The notes under the pieces were generated by a model, which worked only from the letters and a program-made list of their open reading frames with translations, was not told the DNA's origin and searched no databases. From assembly GCA_017536695.1 (NCBI GenBank), contig JAFXGX010000013.1:1-64000 (forward strand): DNA of 64,000 bases. The letters are read 5' to 3'. The stretch comes from Bacteroidaceae bacterium. GTDB taxonomy: Bacteria > Bacteroidota > Bacteroidia > Bacteroidales > Bacteroidaceae. Both the position numbers and the translations under genes were made by a program. Shown in pieces: positions 25,905 through 36,103 of the stretch (position 1 is its first letter; each line of letters begins with the position of its first letter).

Positions 25905-28900
25905 ATGATAAGAATAAAGAATTTATTACTACTCGTGCTTTGCTGTTCGTTGAGCAGTGCCGTTTTTGCACAAAAAGGTGCGAGAATTTCGGGTACGATA
26001 ACCAGTGACGCCGAAGGTCCACTGATTATGGTGAACGTCACTGAGCGTGACAACAGTGACCGTATCATCAATCACTGTGCGACAGACTTCGAGGGTAACT
26101 TCTCAATGGTTGTAAAGAGTACAGCCAATGAGCTCGAGATTACTTATATCGGTTATAAGACCCAGCGTCTTAAAATCGGTAGCCGTACTGTCTTCAATAT
26201 CAAGATGGTCGAGGACAACATGCTTGAGGAGGTCCAGATTGTTGCAAAGCAGGTTCAGCGTTCCGGCGGTCTTGACATTCTTGAGCGAGAGATGACACAT
26301 GCTACACAGAAAATCAGCATGGAAGACATGGAAGGTCTTTCGTTCGCTTCGGTAGACCAGGCTCTTCAGGGTCAGATTGCAGGTCTTGATGTCGTCTTCA
26401 GTTCAGGTGACGTAGGTGCAGGAACACAGATGCGTCTGCGTGGTAACTCTGTGCTTGATGACAGAGTCGGTGGCGATGCAACTCCGCTTATCGTTGTGGA
26501 TGACAACATCTTCGAAATTGATGAGGGTGGTGGCTTCGACTTCGAGACAGCTACAGAAGAGAAATTCGCCGAACTCCTCATGGTCAATACCGAGGATATC
26601 GCCGAGATTGAGGTATTGAAGGATGCTGCATCTTGTGCAGTGTGGGGTTCACGCGGTGCGAATGGTGTCATCAAGATTAAGACAAAGCGTGGTAAGCGCG
26701 GTCCTACACGTGTGAACTTCTCATACAAGTTTCAGGACAAGTGGACACCAAGCGGTATGAACCTGCTCAATGGTGATGACTATACAATGCTTATCAAGCA
26801 GTCTCTGTTCAACCGTAATCAGCAGGCTGTCGATATCCCCGAGTTGAACTATGACAAGAACTTCCCCGAGTACGAGAACTTCAACAACAATACCGACTGG
26901 GTGGATGCTGTTTCAAAGCATGGTTACAGAAATGAGTATAACGTCAACCTTTCGGGTGGTGGTGAGAAGGCTACCTTCCGTGTATCGGGCGGTTACAGCA
27001 ATGAGACAGGTCAGGTGATAGGCCAGTACCTGCAGCGTTTCACAACACGTCTTGCTCTTGACTACTATGTATCATCACGTATCAAGGTTATCGCTGACTT
27101 CTCGTTCACATATACGAAGCAGAGAAGAAACACAGCAGACCTTCTTTACAGCTCGTTGAAGATGATGCCTAACATGAGCATATTCAAGCAGGACAAGGAC
27201 GGTAACAATACAGATGAATACTATGCGATGCTTGACTACGAGAACAAGAACCTGCTTGAGCAGGCTCTCAACGGTCAGCAGAACCCTATTGCTGTAGGTA
27301 GACTCGCTGAGTACCATACCGAGAACTACAGCATCAGCCCGCAGATTACCTTTGAATATAACCTGTTGGGTCTTGAGGATGATGAGACACAGCTGAAGTA
27401 TCGTGGTATGGTTAACCTCAATGCTTCTACATCGGCTGGTACAACATACTATCCGGCAGCCCTTTTTACAGGTGATTGGAACTCTTCAAGCAAGAACCAG
27501 TCAACTCTAAATGACAGTAAGAGCCTTAACTTCACGACACGTCATCAGTTCATCTTTACCCCGTATCTGGGTCACAAGGACCACTTCTTGACAATGAATG
27601 CCCAGTTCGAGCTCAGAACCGGTACAGGTAACTCACAGAACTCATCGGCACTCGGTCTTCCAACAGGTAACATCAGCAGCTCGACCGTAGGTTCAGAACT
27701 CGGTAGCTCAGGAACAAGCAAGTGGGAGAGCCGTAACATCAGTTTCGTATGGGATGCCCACTATTCATACAAGTCAAAGTACTCTTTGCGTCTTGCAGTA
27801 CGTGGCGAGGGTCTCACATCAATGGGTGACAACAACAAGTGGGTAGCTTATCCTTCTGTATCAGCTCGTTGGAACATCATCGATGAGCCTTGGATGGAAT
27901 GGGCGCGTCCTGTAGTCAGCATGCTTTCTTTGCGTCCGGGTTGGGGTATGGACGGTCATGCTCCGGGCGAGAATATGACTTACAACAGCTACTCGTCTTT
28001 CGATAAATCATATCTCGGCATGGCTGCCTTCAAGATGGATGCAATCCGTTTGACCGACCTCCGCTGTTCACGCAAGAGCGAGTGGAACATCGGTTCTGAC
28101 TTCGGATTCTTCAATGGCAAACTCAGCGGTGCTTTCAACTACTATAATGGTGTTACAGATGACCAGCTCATCTATGATTACAAGATTCCTTCAACAACAG
28201 GTTACTCAAGCCTCAAGTACAAGAACTCGGGTTCTGTACGCAACTCGGGTTGGGAGGTTAACCTTAACCTCAATAACATAAAGATTGTCAAGGACCTCTC
28301 TCTCTCTGTTTACTTCAACGTAGGTAAGAACTACAACGAAATCCTCGAACTTGAGGATGCATACCTCGAGGAGAGAAACGAGAAGTACGAGGCTCCTTCT
28401 AACGGCAAATATCTCGGTCGTGTACAGATTGGTAACCCCGGTGGTGCCATCTATGGTTTCCGCTACAAGGGTGTATACCGTTACAGCTACAGAAACTGGG
28501 AGAAGGCTCTCTCTGAGGAGAATGCCGGCCGCAACGGAACATGTCCTATCGTACGTGATGCCGAGGGTAATGTGGTTTATCAGGCAGACGGAACTCCTAA
28601 ACCTGTGGTTCTCTTCTTCGACAATGAGACGCAGACAAACGCATATGAGTTCCGCGGCGGTGATGCTATCTATGAGGATGTAAACCACGACGGTACCATC
28701 AACCAGCTCGATATCGTATATCTCGGTAACTCTAATCCTAAGGCACAGGGTGGTTTCGGTTTCACATTCCGTTACAAGAAGTGGACCCTCAGAACCAGCT
28801 TTACCTATCGTTGGGATGTCGATGTCGTGAACAGTTCTCGTATGGGCTTTGAGAACATGGCGACATTCGAGAACCAGAGCCGTGCTGTCAACTGGCGTTG

Positions 28901-29231
28901 GCGCAAGGAGGGTGATATCACCGAGATTCCACGTGCGGTATATGACAGTAACCTTGCATACAACTATCTCGGTAGTGACCGTTACGTAGAGGATGCATCA
29001 TACATCCGTCTCTCTTACCTGCAGCTCTCATATTCATTCGAGCCGGAGTGGCTGAAGAAGGTCGGTCTCAAGAACCTCAACGTGTATCTCTCTGCCGACA
29101 ACCTCTGCTTCTGGACAAAGTATACAGGTCTTGACCCCGAGGTGGCATGCGGTAACGGTGGTGTAGCATATGACAACACCAAGACTCCACGTTCACGTTC
29201 ATATACACTTTCACTTTCACTCGGTTTCTAA
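25905..29231 (+). CDS. SusC/RagA-type TonB-dependent outer-membrane transporter 1
   Basis: 1108 residues. Signal peptide 1-23 (ending VFAQ), then a carboxypeptidase-D regulatory-like domain (GARISGTITSDAEGP, about 25-105). The plug follows, with the SusC signature VLKDAASCAVWGSRGANGVI (about 240-260), then a 22-strand barrel ending in SYTLSLSLGF with terminal Phe for BAM recognition. No N-terminal signalling (STN) domain. It forms the pore whose lid is the SusD protein 12 bases downstream. The substrate is unknown: no glycoside hydrolase, peptidase or sulfatase is in the locus. Confidence 0.93.
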   Translation: MIRIKNLLLLVLCCSLSSAVFAQKGARISGTITSDAEGPLIMVNVTERDNSDRIINHCATDFEGNFSMVVKSTANELEITYIGYKTQRLKIGSRTVFNIKMVEDNMLEEVQIVAKQVQRSGGLDILEREMTHATQKISMEDMEGLSFASVDQALQGQIAGLDVVFSSGDVGAGTQMRLRGNSVLDDRVGGDATPLIVVDDNIFEIDEGGGFDFETATEEKFAELLMVNTEDIAEIEVLKDAASCAVWGSRGANGVIKIKTKRGKRGPTRVNFSYKFQDKWTPSGMNLLNGDDYTMLIKQSLFNRNQQAVDIPELNYDKNFPEYENFNNNTDWVDAVSKHGYRNEYNVNLSGGGEKATFRVSGGYSNETGQVIGQYLQRFTTRLALDYYVSSRIKVIADFSFTYTKQRRNTADLLYSSLKMMPNMSIFKQDKDGNNTDEYYAMLDYENKNLLEQALNGQQNPIAVGRLAEYHTENYSISPQITFEYNLLGLEDDETQLKYRGMVNLNASTSAGTTYYPAALFTGDWNSSSKNQSTLNDSKSLNFTTRHQFIFTPYLGHKDHFLTMNAQFELRTGTGNSQNSSALGLPTGNISSSTVGSELGSSGTSKWESRNISFVWDAHYSYKSKYSLRLAVRGEGLTSMGDNNKWVAYPSVSARWNIIDEPWMEWARPVVSMLSLRPGWGMDGHAPGENMTYNSYSSFDKSYLGMAAFKMDAIRLTDLRCSRKSEWNIGSDFGFFNGKLSGAFNYYNGVTDDQLIYDYKIPSTTGYSSLKYKNSGSVRNSGWEVNLNLNNIKIVKDLSLSVYFNVGKNYNEILELEDAYLEERNEKYEAPSNGKYLGRVQIGNPGGAIYGFRYKGVYRYSYRNWEKALSEENAGRNGTCPIVRDAEGNVVYQADGTPKPVVLFFDNETQTNAYEFRGGDAIYEDVNHDGTINQLDIVYLGNSNPKAQGGFGFTFRYKKWTLRTSFTYRWDVDVVNSSRMGFENMATFENQSRAVNWRWRKEGDITEIPRAVYDSNLAYNYLGSDRYVEDASYIRLSYLQLSYSFEPEWLKKVGLKNLNVYLSADNLCFWTKYTGLDPEVACGNGGVAYDNTKTPRSRSYTLSLSLGF

Positions 29232-29243
29232 AAGTTGACGATT

Positions 29244-30965
29244 ATGAAAAGAATATCTAAAATATATAAGAAACTATTTGTTGCGGTAGCTGCATTGTGC
29301 TTCATGAGCTCATGTACCGATTATTTGACAATCATACCGCCTGAAAAGATTACTGAGGAGCACTATTGGCAGACAAAGGATGATGTCAACGGTATCCTGG
29401 CAAAGGCATATCTGAACCTTCTCAGTACCGATGCTGTCAGCAAGGCTATCGTATGGGGTGAACTCCGTGCCGATAACATGACATTCCCCGCAAGTAGCGG
29501 TGAGGACCTCAAATATATTGTCGAGGCCAACCTGCTCGATGAAAACAGCTATTGTAAATGGAATATCTATTACGAGGCTATCCAGACAGCGAACCTTGTA
29601 ATTGACCGTGCACCGCAGGTTATGGAGCGTGACCCGGACTTTACCGAGGGCGACCTCAACGTAGTTCTTGGCGAGATGTATGCGCTGCGCGCTCTTGCCC
29701 ACTTCTACCTTGTGCGTACATTCCGCGACATTCCTATGGCACTTGAGGTTGTAGCTGATGACAGCGACATGCCTCAGTATCCTCAGGTACATCCTATGGA
29801 GGCACTCAATCTCATAATGGCCGACCTTGACAAGGCACAAGGGCTTGTCATGAAGTCGGGCAGCTTCATTACAAGAGAGCAGAACTACGGTCGCATCACC
29901 GAGAATGCCGTTTTGGCAATGAAGGCCGATGTGAACCTCTGGCGTGCCGCTTTCGCTACATATTATGAGGGCGGTGAGAACGCAGGCCTGGTTGCTGCCG
30001 GCGATGTCCAGAAGTACTATGACGAGTGTGTCGAGGATTGTCAGAAACTGCTCAAGAATATGGATGCCCTCTTCGAGAAAGAGAACAAGAACAGACCGGG
30101 TCTGGTAAGATATCCTTACGATCTCATACAGAACAATGCTGAGGCTGCAAAGGATAAGATCAGTACAGCTTACGATGAGATATTCGGTTCCATGAACTCA
30201 TCCGAGTCAATTCTGGAGCTACAGGTCGAGGGTGACAACATCAAGAACGGTTTCGCGAGTGGCGTACCTAACATGTACGGTAAAAATGGTGACCGTGGCG
30301 CTATCATTGTTCCTGCGACATTTGCCTCAAAGAAATATACAAAGGATGACCTGCGTGTGTTCTCTTATACGAACCTCAAGTCTTTGACCGGTAACACAGG
30401 CGCTTCTGGTTCAGAACCTGCTGATGTCATCATCGCAAAGTATCATGCAAAGGGTTCACCTGCGACTGACTACCGCAAGGGCGATGACTTCGATGCAAAC
30501 TGGATTATCTATCGTAAGACCGATGTCCTCCTTATGATGGCCGAGGCTATGGTAGCACGTCCTTCTGCAGGAGAAGAGGACTTCGCCAAGGCTTTTGATA
30601 TCGTCAATGCAATCAATACCCGCTCTCGCATGGATACTACTAATATTTACAAGCCATTCAAACAGGGCGATTACATGACAAAGGAGAAGTCTCTTGAACT
30701 TATATCTGATGAGCGTGTACGTGAGCTTTCATTCGAGGGAAAGCGTTGGTATGACCTTGTACGTAAGGCACTCCGCGAGAAGTCAACAGCAGGTATCCTC
30801 TTCGTTGCCGACAAACTTGACAGTAACTCAGGAGTCGTGAAGAGTAAGATGACTTCAATCGATGCTCTGTTCATGCCGATACACATTGATGAGTTAAGAT
30901 ATAACAAACTGTTGAAACAGAATCCTATTCATGGCAAGGAAGATTCATCAGCAGAACTTAACTGA
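29244..30965 (+). CDS. SusD/RagB-type lipoprotein 1
   Basis: 573 residues from the ATG at 29244 (an in-frame TTG at 29235 is rejected). Lipobox LCFMSSC places the lipid on Cys about 25. N-terminal SusD-like domain: YLTIIPPEKITEEHYW, GEMYALRALAHFYLVRTFRDIP (the conserved Leu-Arg-Ala TPR helix) and YGRITENAVLAMKADVNLW. C-terminal RagB/SusD domain: ADVIIAKYH, IIYRKTDVLLMMAEAM, ERVRELSFEGKRWYDLVR. It acts as the lid and substrate binder of the SusC above. The sequence is unrelated at a glance to the second SusD beyond family motifs. Confidence 0.93.
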   Translation: MKRISKIYKKLFVAVAALCFMSSCTDYLTIIPPEKITEEHYWQTKDDVNGILAKAYLNLLSTDAVSKAIVWGELRADNMTFPASSGEDLKYIVEANLLDENSYCKWNIYYEAIQTANLVIDRAPQVMERDPDFTEGDLNVVLGEMYALRALAHFYLVRTFRDIPMALEVVADDSDMPQYPQVHPMEALNLIMADLDKAQGLVMKSGSFITREQNYGRITENAVLAMKADVNLWRAAFATYYEGGENAGLVAAGDVQKYYDECVEDCQKLLKNMDALFEKENKNRPGLVRYPYDLIQNNAEAAKDKISTAYDEIFGSMNSSESILELQVEGDNIKNGFASGVPNMYGKNGDRGAIIVPATFASKKYTKDDLRVFSYTNLKSLTGNTGASGSEPADVIIAKYHAKGSPATDYRKGDDFDANWIIYRKTDVLLMMAEAMVARPSAGEEDFAKAFDIVNAINTRSRMDTTNIYKPFKQGDYMTKEKSLELISDERVRELSFEGKRWYDLVRKALREKSTAGILFVADKLDSNSGVVKSKMTSIDALFMPIHIDELRYNKLLKQNPIHGKEDSSAELN

Positions 30966-30993
30966 TAAGTGAATAAAAGGAATTTTATATAGA

Positions 30994-31041
30994 GCCATCC
31001 TGGTAAGGGGAACAGGTAGTGAACGGATTGGATGGCCTGTT
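30994..31041 (+). promoter_or_regulatory. Alternative hairpins between the two triplets, attenuator-like
   Basis: GCCATCC (30994-31000) can pair with GGATGGC (31030-31036), followed by CTGTTTTT. AACAGG (31011-31016) can instead pair with CCTGTT (31036-31041). The shared right arm makes the two folds nearly exclusive, which would allow partial termination before the second triplet. Confidence 0.35.
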
Positions 31042-31066
31042 TTTAGAAAGAAAAAAACTAATTTAT

Positions 31067-32755
31067 ATGAATACGATTTTTAAGCATAAAATTCTGGCCG
31101 GTGCAATGCTGTGCGGTGCTCTTTTCGTGGCTTCATCATGCGATGATTCTGAGGGCTTGAAGGTAACTCCCGAAGTCCCTTATGCCGACAAGACATTGTA
31201 TGAGGTCATTACCTCAGATCCGGAATTGACTGACTTCGTTGAGGTTCTGAACAGCTGTGGTGAACACTGCGCCGATTCTCTCTTCAACAAGTCGAGAGTG
31301 TATACCGTGTGGGCACCGAAGAATGGCACCTTTGACAAGGATGCAATCATTGCACAGGCAGCCGATGACCGCGAGTTCGTTTTCAAGAGTTTCATAAAGG
31401 CGCATGTCGCAAACCATCTGCATGCAGCCAACGGCAAGCTCGAGAAGAACAAGATTCTGCTCCTCAACGACAAGGTGGTGGAGTTCAACGGATATAGGAG
31501 CGAGGACGGCGCAAGCTATACTTTTGATGGTGTTGAGCTTGATGAGACAAACATCAGAGTCAAGAACGGTATCCTGCATAAGCTCTTTTCGCCAGCCGAG
31601 TATAAGTACAACATCTGGGAGTATCTCAAGCTTGCCGAGGGTGTTGATTCGGTAGCCAACTATCTTTACTCATTCGACAAGACAGAGTTTGATGAGAGCA
31701 AGAGTATCATGGGACCTATCGTCAATGGCGAGCAGACATACCTTGACTCTGTGTTCGTTACATCAAACAAACTGCTTAATGTGTGGGATGGTGTCGGACT
31801 GCTTGATGACGAGGACTCTACATACACTGTTTACGTGCCTACAAACGAGATATGGAATGAGGTTAAGGAACTTACCTACAGACACTTCAACTTCAACAAG
31901 CTTTCTAATCCTATAAACGTTACATCCGAGGAGAGAGATTCTTTGAGAGAGCACTATGCACGTATCAACATTCTCAAGTACATGACATACAGTGATAATG
32001 AGCAAATCTATGTGGACAGCCCCGATTCAGTGATGCCTGCATGGAGAGGACAGTCAGTATTCGTTGACCGTGCCCAGTTCATCAAGAGTCAGCTCGAGGA
32101 GTGTGTGGTATTCGAGAAGAAACTCTCAAACGGAACCTTCAAGATTGTGAACAAGTTCCCGTATAACCAGTTCGAACTGTGGCACGATACAATCAAGGTT
32201 GAAGGTGAGGACCAGAACATGGGTACATTGGGTAGCTACCCGACAATTTCTGTGACTAAGGATGACCTTGCCAAGGACTCGACTCTTATCGGTACCAAGA
32301 TTTCAGGCGGCGCCTATCTGCAGTGCTTGAGTCAAAGAAATTCCGTAAACCTGAAGTATAGGTTGCCCGATGCCCTTTCTGCAAGCTACAAATTGGCAGT
32401 GGTCGCTGTTCCAAGAGGGTTCCCCGCAACACATAAGGATGATGCTTTATCTGTGCTTTTGATGATGACTTTGCAGCAGAAAATACTCAAAGACAGTACT
32501 GAGATTACAGAGACTCTCAGGACTTTTGAGGCAGCTACCGACCCGACCAAGATTGATACTGTATACTTGGCCGATGAGGACGGCAATCCGGCTGTGATTA
32601 ATATCCCACGTTGTGAATATTACAGGACTTTCAATCCGCAGGACTATGCTCTTGAGCTCCTTCTCAGTACCAGAAAATCCGGTGCTGCCCATAGGGACCC
32701 CTCTATCTGTATTGATGAGATAATCCTTATTCCTGTAAAAGATGCTGAAGAATAG
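31067..32755 (+). CDS. Fasciclin (FAS1) lipoprotein 2
   Basis: 562 residues from the ATG at 31067; the open frame upstream to 31019 is not a plausible signal peptide. Lipobox FVASSC with Cys about 24, followed by an acidic DDSEG linker. Two FAS1 domains: YTVWAPKNGTFDKD (about 80) and YTVYVPTNEIWNEV (about 260), with a C-terminal beta-rich region of unknown type (about 390-562). Half the size of the first fasciclin protein, and heading the second SusCD pair in the same way. The next gene starts 8 bases on. Confidence 0.85.
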   Translation: MNTIFKHKILAGAMLCGALFVASSCDDSEGLKVTPEVPYADKTLYEVITSDPELTDFVEVLNSCGEHCADSLFNKSRVYTVWAPKNGTFDKDAIIAQAADDREFVFKSFIKAHVANHLHAANGKLEKNKILLLNDKVVEFNGYRSEDGASYTFDGVELDETNIRVKNGILHKLFSPAEYKYNIWEYLKLAEGVDSVANYLYSFDKTEFDESKSIMGPIVNGEQTYLDSVFVTSNKLLNVWDGVGLLDDEDSTYTVYVPTNEIWNEVKELTYRHFNFNKLSNPINVTSEERDSLREHYARINILKYMTYSDNEQIYVDSPDSVMPAWRGQSVFVDRAQFIKSQLEECVVFEKKLSNGTFKIVNKFPYNQFELWHDTIKVEGEDQNMGTLGSYPTISVTKDDLAKDSTLIGTKISGGAYLQCLSQRNSVNLKYRLPDALSASYKLAVVAVPRGFPATHKDDALSVLLMMTLQQKILKDSTEITETLRTFEAATDPTKIDTVYLADEDGNPAVINIPRCEYYRTFNPQDYALELLLSTRKSGAAHRDPSICIDEIILIPVKDAEE

Positions 32756-32763
32756 TTTGTAGT

Positions 32764-35700
32764 ATGAAAATAAAGAAAATAACTATGTATATGCGACGAT
32801 TTATGCAATTATCTGTGGCTCTGATAGCTCTTCTGCCGTCAGTGGTTCACGCGTCAGAAGCCATTTCTGACGGTTACGTAGCAAACGATACTGTAAAGGT
32901 CGAGGCTAAGGCTGCCCAGCCCGAAAATGTGCGCACCATTACAGGTACCGTTTACGATGCTGCGACAAACACTCCTTTGGCAGGTGTACGCGTTCAGGCT
33001 ACAGGCCACAAGAGAGTCACTGCAATGACTGACGCCGATGGTAAATACAAACTTAACATCCCGTCATATGTTACATTGTTGAACTTCTCGACACAGGGCT
33101 ATGCGCTTGTACAGAAGGCTGTCAGTGGCGCGGATGTTGTCAATGTCCGCATCTATGCCGATGACTTCACCGCTACCTACAGCGATGATATAGTGATTGC
33201 TGCGGAGCGCGGATTCGAGGAGGAGGGCTCATGGGCTCTTTCGGTGGATGCCGATATCCAGAACAAGCTTGGTGCAGATGTACGTGCCGTTACCCGTTCA
33301 GGTTCTCCAGCCATGGGTACAGCGATGTTTATCCGTGGCTTGAACTCACTCAATGCCAACACACAGCCCCTGTTCGTTGTTGACGGTGTCATCTGGGATA
33401 TGCAGGAGGGCAACGAGACAGTACACATGGGTCTCTACAACAACGTTCTCAATGCCATTGATGTGAATGATATCCGTGATGTAAAGGTTCTCAAGAACGG
33501 AACAGCAATCTATGGTGCACGTGGCGCCAACGGTGTCGTGCTCATCAATACAAAGCGTGGTGAGAGTATGGCTACACGCATTACTGCCAACATCTATGCA
33601 AATGTTGCGCTTGCTCCTACAACCCAGAGCATGATGGGTGCCGAGGAGTACCGTGTGTACGCCAATGACCTTATAGGTACAATGGATGTGAGCGCTAACC
33701 GTAACATTCCTTTCTTGCGTGCGGATGAGGACTTCATCTACTATAAGAAGTTCCATAACAATACCGATTGGACAGACCTTGTATACCGCGAGGCTTTCAC
33801 ACAGAACTACAAGGTAAATGTAGAGGGTGGTGATGACATCGCTATGTACAACTTCTCATTCGGTTATACCATGGCCGATTCTCCTCTCAAGGGTAACAGC
33901 TTTGACCGTCTGAATATCCGTTTGAACTCAGACATTCTTCTTGCCGAAAACTTCACAACCCGTTTCGATATCTCTTATGCACGTGCGGGTCGCGAGGTGC
34001 TTGATGACGGTATGCGCGAGGACCCGACAGCGTTCCCTGTTACATCGACAGGTGTACTTGCAGCTGTCAAGTCTCCGTTCCTCAGCCCTTACCGCTATGC
34101 GACTACAGGCGAGATCAGTTCAATCTATGATGTGGCCGATTCTTATGCATTCGATATTGTACAGGCAAGCGGTGTCACACATCCCAACAACTCGCTCTAC
34201 AACCCGGTTACTATCCTGACAAAGGGTGAGGGTACACAGAAGAATGAGTTGGAGTATACAAATATGGGTATAACAGTCGCTCCTGAACTTGTTCTCGGCG
34301 ACTTCAAGATAACCGAGACTTTCAACTATTCTTTGCACCGTGTAAGTGAGAAGTACTATCTGCCTTATGCTACTCCGGCCGATAACACATACTACCACTT
34401 CCATGTGGCTTCCCTGAACGGAAAGATAGGTAACTACGTTTCTTCTTTCTTCGGCAAGGAGGCTGCTCTCTCAAGCGATACACGTGTAGATTGGAGCAAG
34501 GTATTCGGTGCGCACAGCATTGATGTGTTCGGTGGTTTCCGTTATACAAACTTCAATTTCGACTCAAGTTCAATTGCCGGTGCAAATACAGGTAGTGACA
34601 ATGCGTTCAACGTAGGCACAAACCTTGACCACCTCGATAGCGATGGTGACAAGAACGTGTGGTCTAACATGGCATGGTATCTCTCTGCTGACTACTCATA
34701 CAAGACAAGATACTTCCTGCAGTTGGCTGCATCACTCGAGACCTCTTCTCGCTTCGGTGGTAATGCTGATGACGCACTGAAAATGTGTGGTGTCGCATGG
34801 GGCTTCTTCCCATCGGTACAGGCTGCATGGCTCGTTTCATCGGAGCCTTGGTTCAAGGTGAGCCCGGTGAACATGCTCAAGCTCCGTGCAGGCTATGATA
34901 TCGCAGGTAACGATGCCATCGATTATTTCGCTGCACGCAGCTATCTGCAGGCAGTGAAGTTCTATGGACAGTCAATGGGTCTCCAGCTCGGTAATGTAGA
35001 GAATGACGGTGTGAAGTGGGAGAAGACAGCACGTTTCAACGTCGGTCTTGATGCTTCACTCTTCGACAACCGTCTGGCTCTCTCTTTCGACTGGTATACG
35101 TCAAAGACCAGCGACCTCCTTGTGCAGAAACAGTATCAGTATGTTACAGGTATGGGCAAGTATTGGTCTAACGGCGGCGAGCTGAAGAACACCGGTTTCG
35201 AGGCTACTGTAAATGCCAAGCTCATAAACAAGAAGGACTGGCAGTGGGAGCTCGGCGCTTCTGTCGGACACTATAAGAATGAGATAACAGCTCTCGATGA
35301 GCCAATCGACCCCGTATCTGTATACGGTGGTGAGGTCGCTACATTGGTAGGCGAGTCAATCGGTTCGTTCTGGGGCTACAAGACCGACGGTGTCATTGCA
35401 AGCACAGAAGAGGCTGAGAAGCTCGGTCTTTTCCAGCGCGATGCTACCGGCGCAAAGCAGTACTTCAAGGCCGGCGACATGAAGTTCGTTGATACCAACC
35501 CTGGCAATGACCCAGGTTGCATTGATGAGAACGACAAGGTTGTCATCGGTAATCCTAACCCCGATTTCTACGGTAACATCTTTACCCGTCTGAAATACAA
35601 GAACCTGCAGCTTGACATCAACTGCAACTACTCTGTAGGCAATGATGTATACAACTACTACCGTCAGCAGCTCGAGAGCGGTTCAAGCTTCTTCAACCAG

Positions 35701-36048
35701 ACAGAGGCTATGCTCAACCGTTGGACAGTCGATGGCCAGAAGACTGATATTCCTGTTGTCGCTTATGGCGACCCGACAGGTAACTCACGTTTCTCTGACC
35801 GTTGGATTGAGGATGGTTCTTACTTCCGTGTAAAGGCCATAAAGCTCTCTTATGAGATTCCGGTTACAACAGCATGGTTGCAGGGATTGTCTGTATGGTG
35901 TGCTGCCGAGAATGTACTTACTTTGACAGACTACAAGGGTAATGACCCGGAATTCTCTGTAAACAACAATGTATTGTATCAGGGTGTTGATGCAGGTTTG
36001 TTGCCACTGACTCGCAGCTTCCATCTTGGTGTGAAGGTTAACCTCTAA
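32764..36048 (+). CDS. SusC/RagA-type TonB-dependent outer-membrane transporter 2
   Basis: 1094 residues. Signal peptide about 1-31, then a spacer and a carboxypeptidase-D regulatory-like domain (TITGTVYDAATNTPLAGVRV, about 59-135). The plug has MFIRGLNSLNANTQPLFVVD and the signature VLKNGTAIYGARGANGVV (Asn-Gly for the usual Asp-Ala), then a barrel ending SFHLGVKVNL. The chain does not end in an aromatic residue, a small departure. It differs clearly from SusC 1 along its length, so this looks like an old duplication or a recruited second transporter rather than a recent copy. A hairpin separates it from its SusD. Confidence 0.93.
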   Translation: MKIKKITMYMRRFMQLSVALIALLPSVVHASEAISDGYVANDTVKVEAKAAQPENVRTITGTVYDAATNTPLAGVRVQATGHKRVTAMTDADGKYKLNIPSYVTLLNFSTQGYALVQKAVSGADVVNVRIYADDFTATYSDDIVIAAERGFEEEGSWALSVDADIQNKLGADVRAVTRSGSPAMGTAMFIRGLNSLNANTQPLFVVDGVIWDMQEGNETVHMGLYNNVLNAIDVNDIRDVKVLKNGTAIYGARGANGVVLINTKRGESMATRITANIYANVALAPTTQSMMGAEEYRVYANDLIGTMDVSANRNIPFLRADEDFIYYKKFHNNTDWTDLVYREAFTQNYKVNVEGGDDIAMYNFSFGYTMADSPLKGNSFDRLNIRLNSDILLAENFTTRFDISYARAGREVLDDGMREDPTAFPVTSTGVLAAVKSPFLSPYRYATTGEISSIYDVADSYAFDIVQASGVTHPNNSLYNPVTILTKGEGTQKNELEYTNMGITVAPELVLGDFKITETFNYSLHRVSEKYYLPYATPADNTYYHFHVASLNGKIGNYVSSFFGKEAALSSDTRVDWSKVFGAHSIDVFGGFRYTNFNFDSSSIAGANTGSDNAFNVGTNLDHLDSDGDKNVWSNMAWYLSADYSYKTRYFLQLAASLETSSRFGGNADDALKMCGVAWGFFPSVQAAWLVSSEPWFKVSPVNMLKLRAGYDIAGNDAIDYFAARSYLQAVKFYGQSMGLQLGNVENDGVKWEKTARFNVGLDASLFDNRLALSFDWYTSKTSDLLVQKQYQYVTGMGKYWSNGGELKNTGFEATVNAKLINKKDWQWELGASVGHYKNEITALDEPIDPVSVYGGEVATLVGESIGSFWGYKTDGVIASTEEAEKLGLFQRDATGAKQYFKAGDMKFVDTNPGNDPGCIDENDKVVIGNPNPDFYGNIFTRLKYKNLQLDINCNYSVGNDVYNYYRQQLESGSSFFNQTEAMLNRWTVDGQKTDIPVVAYGDPTGNSRFSDRWIEDGSYFRVKAIKLSYEIPVTTAWLQGLSVWCAAENVLTLTDYKGNDPEFSVNNNVLYQGVDAGLLPLTRSFHLGVKVNL

Positions 36049-36058
36049 GAAATGATAC

Positions 36059-36086
36059 CCGCAGACACGCTCTGCCGTGTCTGCGG
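36059..36086 (+). other. Intercistronic hairpin between SusC 2 and SusD 2
   Basis: An 11-bp perfect stem (CCGCAGACACG / CGTGTCTGCGG) with a 6-base loop, placed 10 bases after the SusC stop and 17 before the SusD ATG. It is followed by A-rich, not T-rich, sequence, so it is not a classic terminator. It may set the relative amounts or stability of the two mRNAs. Confidence 0.6.
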
Positions 36087-36103
36087 ACAAAAAAGCAATA
36101 ACA

